The translations under genes and the position numbers were made by a program. The notes below the pieces were generated by a model, which worked only from the letters and a program-made list of their open reading frames with translations, was not told the origin of the DNA and ran no database searches. From Zhenhengia stercoravium (GTDB lineage Bacteria; Bacillota; Clostridia; Lachnospirales; Cellulosilyticaceae), in assembly GCA_018883975.1 (NCBI GenBank), contig JAHLFD010000049.1:1-30040 (forward strand): a DNA stretch of 30,040 nt, read 5' to 3'. Shown here one piece after another: positions 7,186 through 17,224 of this stretch. Position 1 is the first letter of the stretch. Each line of letters begins with the position of its first letter.

Positions 7186-8940
7186 TTAAAGCAGTTTAAT
7201 CAGCTCTTCTAACTGCTTAGATAGAACTTTTGCCAGCTCAAAATCAGTATCTTTTAAAGCTAATTCTATCTTTGTCTCAACTGCTTTTTTCTTTTGTTCA
7301 ATCTCTAGATAATCTTTATCAAAATGATTTGCATAAATCATCTTTCTAAATTTTCTCATACTCATTTTTCTAATGGTCTTATCTTCAATGATTAAAACAT
7401 AATCCATACAGTTTACGATGGAATAGAAATCATGAGAAATCATAAGGATAGCACCTTTATAGTTTTCTATAGCTTTTTCTAGTGCCAGTTGTGAATAGGT
7501 ATCTAGATGGCTTGTTGGTTCGTCAAGAAGGAGTAGATTTGCTTGACTTGCAGAAAGTTTAGCTAATTGAAGGATATTTTTTTCTCCACCAGATAAAGCG
7601 CTGATCTTTTGATTTATGATTTCTTCCTCAAAACCATAATCTGATAGATGGGCTTTAATCTCTTGAGGCGATTCGAAGCCAGCTTCAAAGAATTCTTCTA
7701 GTATGGTATGAGATTCATTAAGCATTTCACCTTGAAGTTGAGATAAGAAAGCTATTTGAATAGCTTCATTGATTTCAATAGCAGTATGGTTATTTTTAAA
7801 GATTTCTCTAAGTAAAGTTGTTTTTCCGCAACCATTTGGACCGATAAGCGCTACTTTATCTGTAGATTTAATCTCAAAGTTAACATTTTCTAAAAGTGTA
7901 TCAGCAAAGGAAACACTATAGTCAGTGATTTTTAAAGCAGTAGTTTCCTCTGTTTGATTTGTATCTATTACATTTTCTGTACCAAAACTCATTTTAGGTT
8001 GTTTAATCTCTACAAATGGTGCTTTAATTCTACGTGCTTCTAATTTTTCTTGAATTTTAACTCTTGCATTGAGTGCTTTACCTCTAGCAGCTTCAGAATT
8101 AGCACTTGCGGCAGCTCTTAGTTTATCGATTAGAATTGCATTTCTTTCAATTTCTTCAGTATCGGCAGTAGCAAGTTCTTGTAGCTCAATTTTACGCTGA
8201 AGTAATGAGAAGTTATAGTCTATATAGCGACCATCAAATTCTTGGAGTTCCATGTTTTCAAGGTGGATAATTCTATTGAAACAATGATTTAATAAATATC
8301 TGTTATGCGTAATAACAAGCATTGTGCCTTTATGTGAGTTGATGAGATTTTTAAGACCATTAAGATGGTCAAAGTCTAAAAATACATCAGGTTCGTCCAT
8401 GATCATTAAATCTGGAGCTGTTAGCATTTCCTTAATAACTTGGATCAGTTTGAATTCACCACCACTAAGTTTAGAAACCATAAGGTTTTCGTGTTTGCTT
8501 AGATTTACTAGATTTAATTTTTTAGTAATGTTGCTTTCAAAATCATCCCCACCAATGGCATCAAATGCATCTAAGGCTTCTTGGTATTTTTCTAGTAAAG
8601 CCTCAATGTCTAAAGAGGTTTCCATTTCCGTGCAAATAGAGGTGATTTCATTTTGTAGCTTAATAAATTCTTCTGCTATATATTCAAAAACTGTGACATC
8701 TTTTGTTTTATCTAGTGCAGAGAACTGGCTTACATATCCAATTCTACAATGAGGGGCTAGCTCTAACTTACCATCAAACATATAGTTTTCTGGATCCATA
8801 ATCATATCTATCAGCGTACTTTTTCCATTGCCACTTGCGCCTATAAAAGCGCAATGCTGACCTTCTTCTAATGTAAATGAAATGTTATGATATAAATCTT
8901 TTTGTGGAAACGAGTAGGATAAGTTTTCAACTTTTATCAT
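7186..8940 (-). CDS. ABC-F ATPase, probable ribosome-protection type
   Basis: 584 aa, two ABC domains in one chain and no membrane segment, the ABC-F layout. Domain 1: Walker A GASGNGKST (34-42), signature LSGGE (158-162), Walker B LMIMDEP (178-184). The inter-domain linker (about 240-310) is charged and helical, the part that reaches toward the peptidyl-tRNA site in this family. Domain 2: GPNGCGKTT (367-375), LSGGE (449-453), LLLLDEPTSHLD (469-480). The last ~40 residues form a charged coiled-coil-like tail. ABC-F proteins act on the ribosome; many free it from lincosamide, streptogramin or pleuromutilin drugs. The attenuator with leader peptide upstream strongly suggests antibiotic-inducible expression here, but drug specificity cannot be read from the sequence. 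AAGGAAGG precedes the ATG. Confidence 0.9.
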   Translation of the reverse strand: MIKVENLSYSFPQKDLYHNISFTLEEGQHCAFIGASGNGKSTLIDMIMDPENYMFDGKLELAPHCRIGYVSQFSALDKTKDVTVFEYIAEEFIKLQNEITSICTEMETSLDIEALLEKYQEALDAFDAIGGDDFESNITKKLNLVNLSKHENLMVSKLSGGEFKLIQVIKEMLTAPDLMIMDEPDVFLDFDHLNGLKNLINSHKGTMLVITHNRYLLNHCFNRIIHLENMELQEFDGRYIDYNFSLLQRKIELQELATADTEEIERNAILIDKLRAAASANSEAARGKALNARVKIQEKLEARRIKAPFVEIKQPKMSFGTENVIDTNQTEETTALKITDYSVSFADTLLENVNFEIKSTDKVALIGPNGCGKTTLLREIFKNNHTAIEINEAIQIAFLSQLQGEMLNESHTILEEFFEAGFESPQEIKAHLSDYGFEEEIINQKISALSGGEKNILQLAKLSASQANLLLLDEPTSHLDTYSQLALEKAIENYKGAILMISHDFYSIVNCMDYVLIIEDKTIRKMSMRKFRKMIYANHFDKDYLEIEQKKKAVETKIELALKDTDFELAKVLSKQLEELIKLL

Positions 8941-8963
8941 ATTATTTACCTTCCTTTAGCAGT

Positions 8964-8991
8964 AAAAAAGAGCTTATAAACACAAGCTCTT
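8964..8991 (-). terminator. Attenuator terminator in the ABC-F leader
   Basis: Minus strand AAGAGCTT (8991-8984), 8-nt loop, AAGCTCTT (8975-8968), then more T residues to 8964. It ends about 24 nt before the ABC-F start codon on the same strand, so it controls read-through into the gene. Confidence 0.8.
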
Positions 8992-9017
8992 CAATATATT
9001 ATCGTTCTAATCATCAT
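8991..9017 (-). CDS. Putative 8-residue leader peptide of the ABC-F gene
   Basis: ATG-ATG-ATT-AGA-ACG-ATA-ATA-TAT-TGA encodes MMIRTIIY, and the stop codon touches the first base of the attenuator stem. A ribosome stalled on this peptide would cover the approach to the stem and could favour read-through, the arrangement known for leader-controlled resistance genes. The ribosome site is weak, so translation is unproven. Confidence 0.5.
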   Translation of the reverse strand: MMIRTIIY

Positions 9018-9069
9018 TTTATAGTTGATTTCAATGTAGTAAAGATACTATGTTAAGTTTACCGTTGGT

Positions 9070-9098
9070 AGCATAACATTTTTTACGATTCATTGCAA
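9070..9098 (-). promoter_or_regulatory. Promoter of the ABC-F leader transcript
   Basis: Minus strand TTGCAA (9098-9093), 17-nt spacer, TATGCT (9075-9070). It gives a leader of about 120 nt holding the peptide and the attenuator. Confidence 0.55.
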
Positions 9099-9123
9099 TT
9101 ACTTCATATTTAAGTAATAAATA

Positions 9124-9132
9124 TGGTATAAT
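9124..9132 (+). promoter_or_regulatory. Extended -10 promoter for the 9169 gene
   Basis: TGGTATAAT (9124-9132) is an extended -10 element; no strong -35 is visible. It is divergent from the ABC-F promoter, 26 bp away. Confidence 0.5.
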
Positions 9133-9168
9133 AATTATTATTAATTAAAGTGTATATGAGGAGGGTCT

Positions 9169-9741
9169 ATGAATAATAAAATTGCCTTAATTTATGATGG
9201 AAGCAATTATCAAGTACATGTAAATGAAAAAGTTATTGCAACTGTTGAAAAAATAGAAGATGCTTATGACTGTTTTGAAAAAACAATTCACAATAATAAA
9301 TCTACAGCAACAGTAAGCTGGGAAACTATAAGTAATCAAATCAAAGAGCTTGGAGTGGCAGAGGTAGAAATTTTTGAAGACTATCATGCTATCGGGTACA
9401 AAACAGTAAAATATTTTCATAATACAGGAAAGCTATTTTACATGAACCAAGACCAAATGTTTCCTTTAAGTGGAGACTACCGTTTATTACTTTTCATTTT
9501 AGAAAGAGTAGTGAAAAAGCAATTGGATGAAAGTGAGAGCTTCATTGAGATTTGTGCTAAAGCCATGGCTGAAGGCATTGTGTATCATATAAAAGAAGAT
9601 ACTTTTAGCCTATATAGTGCAATCTTTAATTATGGAAATGTCACATATAACTTCCTTACGAAAGAGATTCACAAAGGAACCCATACTGAAAATGGGACTT
9701 TTGGAATGTTTAAGGATTATGTCTTAGAAATTATTAACTAG
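9169..9741 (+). CDS. Hypothetical cytoplasmic protein
   Basis: 190 aa with no signal peptide, membrane segment or motif I recognise. The first ~45 residues look like a small beta unit (KIALIYDGSNYQVHVNEKVIATVE). Residues about 100-135 are helical (RLLLFILERVVKKQLDESESFIEI), and the C-terminus is aromatic-rich. GAGGAGGG precedes the ATG and a strong terminator follows, so it is transcribed alone. Divergent from the ABC-F gene, but nothing shows a functional link. Real gene by RBS, length and codon use; function unknown. Confidence 0.7.
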   Translation: MNNKIALIYDGSNYQVHVNEKVIATVEKIEDAYDCFEKTIHNNKSTATVSWETISNQIKELGVAEVEIFEDYHAIGYKTVKYFHNTGKLFYMNQDQMFPLSGDYRLLLFILERVVKKQLDESESFIEICAKAMAEGIVYHIKEDTFSLYSAIFNYGNVTYNFLTKEIHKGTHTENGTFGMFKDYVLEIIN

Positions 9742-9761
9742 GATGATAGATGTGAAGAAGG

Positions 9762-9816
9762 AATAATAGGGCTATATCAATGCTTACTAGATAAGGACTG
9801 ACATAGCCCTATTATT
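9762..9816 (+). terminator. Terminator of the 9169 gene
   Basis: AATAATAGGGCTAT (9762-9775) and ATAGCCCTATTATT (9803-9816) are perfect 14-bp complements with a 27-nt loop, followed by AATATTTTT. Confidence 0.75.
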
Positions 9817-9921
9817 AATATTTTTAAATTTACGTGTATTGTAGCAAAGTTATCTTAGTACGGCCAATACTAAGCTTGAAGGATAAATACATTATATAAA
9901 TGATAATAGTGGGAATTTAGT

Positions 9922-9929
9922 GTTATAAT
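9922..9929 (+). promoter_or_regulatory. Extended -10 promoter for the YitT-family gene
   Basis: TGTTATAAT at 9921-9929 contains a consensus TATAAT with an upstream TG. It lies 46 bp before the start codon; the -35 is poor. Confidence 0.45.
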
Positions 9930-9975
9930 GAACAAGGAAAATAAGGATACAAGAGATGAAGAGAGGAGATAAGCA

Positions 9976-10824
9976 ATGAATAATATAAAAAAGATATTCA
10001 TTATTTTGTTAGGTAATACACTATATGCCTTAGCAGTAGCACTATTCATTCTACCTAATAATCTTATAACCGGAGGGACGACAGGGCTTGCTTTAGTTTT
10101 TCAGCATCAGATAGGCATTCCTGTTTCCGTGTTTGTAGGGGTATTTAATGTAGTGATGTTTATTTTAGGAGCAGTCGTATTAGGAAAGTCTTTTGCACTA
10201 ACTACTATTATAAGTACTTTTTATTATCCTTTTATATTAAGTCTTTTCGAGAAGGTATTTGGTGGTGTCGGCATGACCAATGATACCATGTTAGCCACTA
10301 TATTTGCAGGTTTACTGATTGGAGCAGGTATTGGGATGGTTATCCGTGCTGGCGCTTCAACAGGAGGGATGGACATTCCGCCACTTATTTTAAATAAAAA
10401 ACTTAATCTATCCGTTTCTGGCACCATGTCTGTACTAGACTGTCTGATTTTACTTACACAGATGCTCTTTGCAAGTCAAGAGAAAATACTTTATGGCATA
10501 CTTTTAGTACTCCTTTATACAATGGTACTTGATAAGGTATTAATGATTGGTAAAAATCAGATGCAGATTAAGATTATCAGTGAAAAAAGCGAAGCTATTA
10601 GTGAAATTATTCGTACAAAGTTAGATAGAGGAACAACTTTAATACATAGTGAGGGTGGGCATACAAGGAAAGAATCTTATGCAGTGCTTACCGTTGTATC
10701 AAGTAGGGAGCTCTCTAAAGTAAATGACTTAGTTATGGAGATAGACCCTAATGCCTTTATGATTATTAATCAAGTAAATGAAGTACGTGGTCGTGGCTTT
10801 ACCTTACATAAGGAATATATGTAG
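9976..10824 (+). CDS. YitT family membrane protein (DUF161 + DUF2179)
   Basis: 282 aa. The N-terminal two thirds contain five or six membrane helices with family landmarks: LGNTLYALAVALFILPNNLITGGTTG near the start and GAGIGMVIRAGASTGGMDIPP in the middle. The C-terminal ~75 residues (about 205-280) form the soluble DUF2179 domain, with a RGTTLIHSEGGHT segment and a final NEVRGRGF. Length is normal for the family. YitT proteins are widespread in Firmicutes, often in several copies; transport has been proposed but substrates are unclear. GAGAGGAG precedes the ATG. Flanked by terminators on both sides, so monocistronic. Confidence 0.88.
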   Translation: MNNIKKIFIILLGNTLYALAVALFILPNNLITGGTTGLALVFQHQIGIPVSVFVGVFNVVMFILGAVVLGKSFALTTIISTFYYPFILSLFEKVFGGVGMTNDTMLATIFAGLLIGAGIGMVIRAGASTGGMDIPPLILNKKLNLSVSGTMSVLDCLILLTQMLFASQEKILYGILLVLLYTMVLDKVLMIGKNQMQIKIISEKSEAISEIIRTKLDRGTTLIHSEGGHTRKESYAVLTVVSSRELSKVNDLVMEIDPNAFMIINQVNEVRGRGFTLHKEYM

Positions 10825-10868
10825 TAAGTATTTGATAGCTTGAGTTATTTTCATAAGAAAATAGACTA

Positions 10869-10904
10869 AAACCCCCGAAGTTAGGAAACGAGCTTCGGGG
10901 GTTT
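10869..10904 (+). terminator. Terminator after the YitT-family gene
   Basis: AAACCCCCGAAG (10869-10880) and CTTCGGGGGTTT (10893-10904), a perfect 12-bp stem, followed by AGCGTTTTT. Its loop TTAGGAAACGAG is close to that of the terminator at 26946-26983. Confidence 0.85.
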
Positions 10905-11023
10905 AGCGTTTTTAGTATAGAAAATTAGGTGAGAAAGTACATGAAGAAGATAAGATTAAACATGTAGATTTAAGATGTACTTCATTATAATTTAGATAAA
11001 ATCATTTATAAAAGGGTGATCAG

Positions 11024-13878
11024 GTGATGAAAGCATATAATGAATTAATGAAGTACAGAGAAGATTATAAGGGGCATTACTGGGATCAGATGGTAGGGGT
11101 TAATAATCCAGAGGCAGGGAAGAGCTTTAACTACTGGGAAGATCGTATTTTACAGCAAATACGTTTTGCTATGGCTTATTCAGTAACACAAAAGGATACC
11201 TATCATACATTAATTGAATCAGTTAGTAATAAAATTTTAACCTTAAAAAAGACACAGGGGTATATTACAAAAGAGCAAGTGTTACAAGCTGAACAGGAAA
11301 TGATGCCTCTAGGTGAGGCGCTAAAAGCTTACACTATACACTGTGTGGCACATGCACATATTGATATGAACTGGATGTGGGGATGGCATGAGACAGTTTC
11401 AGTAACTATTGATACTTTTAGAACCATGTTAAACCTTCTAAATGAGTATAAAGATTTTACATATTCTCAGTCACAGGCGTCTACTTATAAGATTATTGAA
11501 AACTACTGTCCAGAGATGATAGCGGAGATTAACACTATGTTCACGAAGGCAGATGGGAATTGGCAGCTTCTACATGGGTTGAGAATGATCGCAATATGTC
11601 TAGTGGAGAAAGTTTTGCAAGACATATTCTTTATACGAAGAACTACTTATCTAAGCTTTTTGAGATTGATGTAGATACTTTGCAATTGGATTTTGAGCCA
11701 GATTGCTTCGGACATTCTGCACATATTCCAGAAATTCTAGCTAATGGAGGCGTTAAATACTACTATCATTGTAGGGGCTTAGAAGATCATACTTTATATC
11801 AATGGCAAGCACCATCTGGAGCCAGTGTTTTAGCTTATAGAGAACCTAGTTGGTACGGTAATGCCATTACAGGAAACTCTTTTAATCATCTACCTGAAAT
11901 TTGTGAAAGGTTTGGTGTAAAAGATGGCCTTTTTGTATATGGTGTAGGGGACCATGGTGGTGGACCAACAAGACGTGATATTGAAAAGCTGCAAGATATG
12001 AATAACTGGCCTATCTATCCAACTTTAAAATTCAGTACTTATCAAAAGTATTTTAAAGCAGTAGAACATAAAAAAGAGGATTTGCCTGTTGTAAACCATG
12101 AGTTAAACTTTACACTTACAGGATGCTTTACTTCTTCTTCACGTATTAAAATGGCTAATCGTTATAGTGAAAATACACTTGTAGATACAGAGTATATCAA
12201 TAGTATGACCCATACTTTGTTAGGAAGGCCTTATGCTAATAAAAGCTTTGAAGAAGCTTGGCAAAAGACACTCTTTAATCAATTCCATGATATTTTGCCA
12301 GGGTGTGGGATTAACTTTACAAAAGAATATGCATTAGGTAAGTTCCAAGATATTATGGCAAAGGCCAATACAGTAAGAAAATTAGAATTAGAGTATTTGG
12401 TGAGACAGATTGATACTAGGGGCATTACAAATACGCTTAGTCATGAAGTTGAGACAGCAGAGGGGGCAGGGGTAGGAGTTCATACACGCCGTTTGGTTGG
12501 CCTAGAGGGTATATCTTTTAACCTAGGGCTGGCACAAAATGCCAGATATGGAGGAGCAACAAGACTATATACTTTATTTAATCATACAGCTTATGAGGCA
12601 ATCCGTTATGTAGAAGTCATGTTATGGGACTACAAAGAGGATTTGAATCAGCTTGCAGTATACAATTCAAAAGGTGAAGCCTTAAACTTTGAAAAGCAGA
12701 AAGATGGCTATAACCAGTATTGGGGGCATTGGTATACCAAACTTTTAGTGGAAGTACCTTTACCAAGTTATGGTTATGATACGATTTTGGTTACACAGCG
12801 ATCAGATATTGCAATAGCATCACCTTTTGAAGGAGATAAGCGTACGAATCAATATATGGATTATACATTGGAGAATGAATACATCAAGGTAACTTTTGAT
12901 CCTACAACATTAGATATGATTTCATTCTTTGATAAAGTAGTAGATAAGGAACTTTTAGAAGAAGGGAAAGGGGCAAGGTTCCACTATATTAAGGAAGATG
13001 GTAAAGGTTCAAATGCATGGGTTGTGGGGCGCTATGTCTCTGTCGATGATGTGAAGCGCGAATGCAGCGATGTCCATAGACATGGGGGAAGTGCATCACA
13101 AAGCCTGAGCTATACCATGAAATTAGCGGATTCTACTCTTAAAGTAACTGTAACCCTTTACAAAGAGAAATGTGCAGTAGAATATCATGTAGAGACCATA
13201 TGGAATGAAATAGGTGATGGTATTTACACACCTCAACTAAGCTACAAAGTGAATTTAAAACAACATACAGGTGAGTTCGTTTATGATGTGCCTATGGGAG
13301 AAGTAACGCGTTATGCACTTGAAGAAGATGTACCGGCTACTAGTTATGGATGGGCACGTTGTGAGGAGCAGTATGGTCTTTATATAACAACCGAATCTAA
13401 ATATGGTTACAGAGGATTACAAAATAGTTTAGCCATTTCTCTTCTTAGAAGCAGTAACCATCCAGATACACATCCTGAAAATGGTACACATTGTTTTGAG
13501 TTCGTCATAGGTATAGGCAGTGTGGAAGCTACAAGACGAGAAGCAGCCTTACTCAATCATCAAGTGGATGTGATAGGGTGTAAGGCAAATCAAGAGGGTA
13601 GCTTACCACAGGCATTATCTTTCTTGAAAATAGAGGGCGAAGGTATTGTGGTAGATGCGGTTAAAAGAGCAGAAAACTTAGAAGGTGCGTGGATTATACG
13701 CTATCATGAAGTTGGCGGAGTAGATGCTAAGGCTACCTTCCATCTACCAGTAGATATTGGATCTGCTTATGAAGTAGATTTTTTAGAAAGACCAGTAGGC
13801 AAATCTTACGCAGTAGATGGAAAGTGTGTAACAAGTCAGGTAGCACCTTATAGCATTAAGACTTTATGTATTAAATAA
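11024..13878 (+). pseudogene. GH38 alpha-mannosidase split by a one-base frameshift
   Basis: Together the two frames encode a full-length (~951 aa) GH38 alpha-mannosidase, a cytoplasmic zinc enzyme (no signal peptide) that removes alpha-mannose residues. Frame 1 (from GTG 11024 or ATG 11027) carries the zinc site AHIDMNW (residues 111-117). Frame 2 continues with RWELAASTWVENDRN, the nucleophile motif DFEPDCFGHS (near 11697), QFHDILPG (about 12283-12306) and the beta-rich C-terminal half. Frame 1 is natural up to codon 11537-11539 (Met), and frame 2 from 11539 reads VHEGRWELAAS, so one G appears lost in ATG(G)TTCAC. No slippery heptamer is present. Every other catalytic element is intact, so a recent mutation or a sequencing error is likely. 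Confidence 0.85.
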
Positions 13879-13923
13879 AAGCAAAGGCTTGCACCAAAAT
13901 TTAATAAACATGGGGGAAATGGT

Positions 13924-16900
13924 ATGATTTATGAAAAAAGTAAAGAAGGCACTTTAAGTGAGGCGCTTTTCAAGAATCCTACAAGTGAGTATAGAGGAGC
14001 ACCTTTTTGGGCATGGAATACTAGGCTAGATAAGGGGATACTAAGTGAGCAAATAAAATACTTTAAAGAAATGGGGTTCGGAGGTTTTCATATGCATCCT
14101 AGAACAGGTATGCAAACACCTTATCTAAGTGAAGCCTTTATGGAACTTGTTGCACATTGTGTGGATGAAGCTGAGCAAGAAGATATGCTTGCATGGCTCT
14201 ATGATGAAGATCGTTGGCCATCTGGGTATGCGGGGGGACTTGTAACAAAGGAACCTAGGTATCGGGCCAGATATTTATTATTTACTAAAACACCTTACTA
14301 TAAGGGGGAGAACTATACAACGGATGGTGATTCAGCTTCAAGGGGAAGTAGAACAGGAAAAGGAACATGCTTAGCAAGTTATGATGTAAAACTTGATTCT
14401 AAAGGATATTTACAAAGTTATAAACAACTAAAAGAGGATGAAGTGGCTGAAGGAGAGAAATGGTATGCTTATCTTGAAGTAGCTTTAGAAAGTGAATGGT
14501 TTAATAATCAGACTTATGTAGATACCTTAAATAAAGAGGCTATACAAAAGTTTATACAAATCACTTATGGGGCCTATCACAATAAGGTGGGGGATAGATT
14601 TGGTAAGATAATACCAGCTATTTTTACAGATGAACCACAATTCACCCATAAGACAACTTTGGATTCACCATTTGAAGGTAAAGATATTATTATACCTTGG
14701 ACAGATGACCTTGCGGATACTTATAAGGCTGATTATGAAGAAGATTTATTAGAGAAGTTACCTGAGCTTTTCTGGGAATTAGATAAAGAATCAGTTTCTC
14801 CTGTACGCTACCATTATCACAATCATGTAGCAGAAAGGTTTGCAAAGTCTTTTGCAGATCAATGTGGCAAGTGGTGTATGGATCATAATCTCTTATTAAC
14901 AGGGCATATGATGGAGGAGCCTACTTTAAACTCTCAGACTGCTGCATTAGGAGAGGCGATGCGCTCTTATCGCAGTTTTAGTTTGCCGGGAATTGATATG
15001 CTATGTGATAGCCGTGAATATACAACGGCCAAACAAGCCCAGTCCGCAGCGCATCAATTTGGAAGAGAAGGCGTCTTATCTGAATTATATGGTGTAACCA
15101 ATTGGGACTTTGATTTTAGAGGACACAAGTTACAAGGAGATTGGCAGGCTGCATTAGGTGTGACAGTAAGAGTACCACACCTAACATGGGTATCTATGGA
15201 GGGTGAAGCAAAAAGAGATTATCCTGCATCCATAGGTTATCAGTCTCCTTGGTATAAACAGTACGCTTATATAGAAGATTATTTTGCAAGAATCAATACA
15301 GCTTTAACAAGAGGTGTACCAGATGTCAAGGTAGGGGTTATTCATCCTATAGAGAGTTATTGGTTACACTTTGGTCCTAGAGAGCAAACACAGTTAATTA
15401 GGGAATGCAAAGAACAAAGATTTAGGGAAATCACAGAATGGCTTCTATTTGGACTTATTGATTTTGATTTTATAGCAGAATCTTTATTGCCTACTCAATG
15501 TAAAGAAGGAGCTAGTCCACTAGAAGTAGGTAAAATGCGATATGATGTAATTATTGTACCTGAGTGTGAAACTTTAAGAAAAACAACATATGAGCGACTT
15601 GTTCAGTTTAAAGCAGCGGGTGGAAGATTAATCTTTTTAGGAGAGGCGCCTAAATATATGGATGCGCTACCTAATGAGGAAGTAGTGGCTTTATATCATT
15701 CTAGTGAAAAAATCCCTTATTGCAAGAAAGATATTTTGGAGGCACTAGAAGAAAATAGTGACATTAGTATTGTGAAATCATCAGGGGAGCGTGTAGATTC
15801 CTTACTTTATCAAATGAGGCAAGATGGAGATGATAAATGGTTATTTATCTGTCAAGGCAAAAAACCTCATAATCAAGATATATCACAAAAAGAAATGCTC
15901 AAGATTAAAATTAAAGGAATTTATAAACCTGTTCTTTATGAAGCATTAACAGGTGAAATAGAGCAGATGAAAGCCATTTATGATGGGGAATATACTGTAC
16001 TGAGCTATGCAATGTATCAGCACGATAGTTTGTTAATGAAGCTAGAGCATACAAACAGCTATAGTCAAAAGGGACTTGAGATAGCGAATCAAGAGGTAGA
16101 TGAGAATGCCAATACGCTCAGCATAGCACCTGAAGTTCCTATTTCGCTAGAGGAACCTAATGTTTATTTATTAGATATAGCAGAATATAAGCTTGATGAT
16201 GGAGCGTATGAAAAAGAAGAGGAGATACTAAGGCTTGATAATAAGTGTCGTATGAAGCTAGGTTATCCGCTAAGAGGCGGGCAAGTCGCACAGCCTTGGA
16301 CTTTAGAGAAAGAAGCTTTGACACATCAAGTAACATTGAGATTTAAAGTAATCAGTAACGTAGAGGTAGAAGGAGCTCAATTTGCTGCAGAAAAGTTAAC
16401 TGAAGCAAGTTTAGTTGTGAATGGAGAAAAAGTAGAAGCGCGTCCAGATGGATGGTTCGTAGACCGTTGCATTCAAACTGTTCCTATCCCTAAACTTTTT
16501 AAAGGAGAAAATGAGATAGAAATTACCTATCCTTTTGGGAAAACAACGCATTTAGAATGGTGCTATTTACTAGGGGCATTTGGGGTTGAAGTAAGGGGAA
16601 GAACTAAAGTCATTGTAGCACTACCACAGCAAATAGGATTTGGCGATTGGACTGTGCAAGGCTTACCTTTTTATGCAGGTAATCTTAGTTATAAATTAAA
16701 GGTTGAAGTGCAAAAAGAAAATCTTATTATACAAGTACCTCAATATAGAGGTGCACTAATAGCTGTCTTTTTAGATGGTAGAGAAGTAGGTAAAGTAGTA
16801 TTTTCTCCTTATAAGTTAAAAATAGAAAATATCTCCCCAGGTGTACATGAAATAGAATTTAAGTTATATGGCAATAGAATCAATGCCTTTGGTGCAGTTC

Positions 16901-17028
16901 ATAATTGTGATGAAAGTGCTAGATGGTTTGGACCAGATGGATGGCGTACAACAGGTGAGAGATGGTGCTATGAATATAGACTTCAAAAAATGGGTATTTT
17001 AACAACTCCATGTATTAAACAAATTTAG
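13924..17028 (+). CDS. Very large glycoside hydrolase-like protein (GH106-like?)
   Basis: 1034 aa, no signal peptide, so intracellular. The N-terminal ~480 residues look like a TIM-barrel glycosidase: RGAPFWAWNTRL (24-35), GFGGFHMHPRTG (51-62), YDEDRWPSGYAGG (93-105), FTDEPQF (234-240), GHMMEEPT (327-334) and LSELYG (385-390). E237 and E387 are my guesses for the catalytic acids. A Rossmann-like segment with YDVIIVPECETLR follows, then beta-sandwich domains to the end. The layout recalls GH106 alpha-L-rhamnosidase-like proteins, but the assignment is from memory. It follows the GH38 gene by 45 bp with RBS GGGGGAAAT and no terminator between, so the two form an operon, presumably for breakdown of imported oligosaccharides. 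Confidence 0.7.
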   Translation: MIYEKSKEGTLSEALFKNPTSEYRGAPFWAWNTRLDKGILSEQIKYFKEMGFGGFHMHPRTGMQTPYLSEAFMELVAHCVDEAEQEDMLAWLYDEDRWPSGYAGGLVTKEPRYRARYLLFTKTPYYKGENYTTDGDSASRGSRTGKGTCLASYDVKLDSKGYLQSYKQLKEDEVAEGEKWYAYLEVALESEWFNNQTYVDTLNKEAIQKFIQITYGAYHNKVGDRFGKIIPAIFTDEPQFTHKTTLDSPFEGKDIIIPWTDDLADTYKADYEEDLLEKLPELFWELDKESVSPVRYHYHNHVAERFAKSFADQCGKWCMDHNLLLTGHMMEEPTLNSQTAALGEAMRSYRSFSLPGIDMLCDSREYTTAKQAQSAAHQFGREGVLSELYGVTNWDFDFRGHKLQGDWQAALGVTVRVPHLTWVSMEGEAKRDYPASIGYQSPWYKQYAYIEDYFARINTALTRGVPDVKVGVIHPIESYWLHFGPREQTQLIRECKEQRFREITEWLLFGLIDFDFIAESLLPTQCKEGASPLEVGKMRYDVIIVPECETLRKTTYERLVQFKAAGGRLIFLGEAPKYMDALPNEEVVALYHSSEKIPYCKKDILEALEENSDISIVKSSGERVDSLLYQMRQDGDDKWLFICQGKKPHNQDISQKEMLKIKIKGIYKPVLYEALTGEIEQMKAIYDGEYTVLSYAMYQHDSLLMKLEHTNSYSQKGLEIANQEVDENANTLSIAPEVPISLEEPNVYLLDIAEYKLDDGAYEKEEEILRLDNKCRMKLGYPLRGGQVAQPWTLEKEALTHQVTLRFKVISNVEVEGAQFAAEKLTEASLVVNGEKVEARPDGWFVDRCIQTVPIPKLFKGENEIEITYPFGKTTHLEWCYLLGAFGVEVRGRTKVIVALPQQIGFGDWTVQGLPFYAGNLSYKLKVEVQKENLIIQVPQYRGALIAVFLDGREVGKVVFSPYKLKIENISPGVHEIEFKLYGNRINAFGAVHNCDESARWFGPDGWRTTGERWCYEYRLQKMGILTTPCIKQI

Positions 17029-17050
17029 ATATTAGGCTATGCCTATATAG

Positions 17051-17088
17051 AAGGGACAGTCCCAAATCTAACAGGGACAGTCCCTTTT
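17051..17088 (+). terminator. Terminator of the glycosidase operon
   Basis: AAGGGACAGTCCC (17051-17063) and GGGACAGTCCCTT (17074-17086) pair with one central A-A mismatch, T-run to 17088. Each arm contains the near-palindrome GGGACAGTCCC, so each could also fold alone. Confidence 0.75.
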
Positions 17089-17138
17089 ATCTCCTATTAT
17101 TACAAAAAATAATCTGTATATTCAATAGATTACTTTCG

Positions 17139-17167
17139 TTGTTATTAAGGAGTTTTTCTATTATAAT
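17139..17167 (+). promoter_or_regulatory. Promoter of the solenoid-MoxR-VWA operon
   Basis: TTGTTA (17139-17144), 17-nt spacer, TATAAT (17162-17167); 57 bp before the first start codon. Confidence 0.7.
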
Positions 17168-17224
17168 AGACTTATATTTATTTTATGGATATAGAAATGA
17201 AAGTAATAGAAAGAAGGGAATATC

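Noticed and set aside
11536..11545. Programmed frameshift in the GH38 gene
   Set aside because: No slippery heptamer or downstream structure, and GH38 enzymes do not need one.
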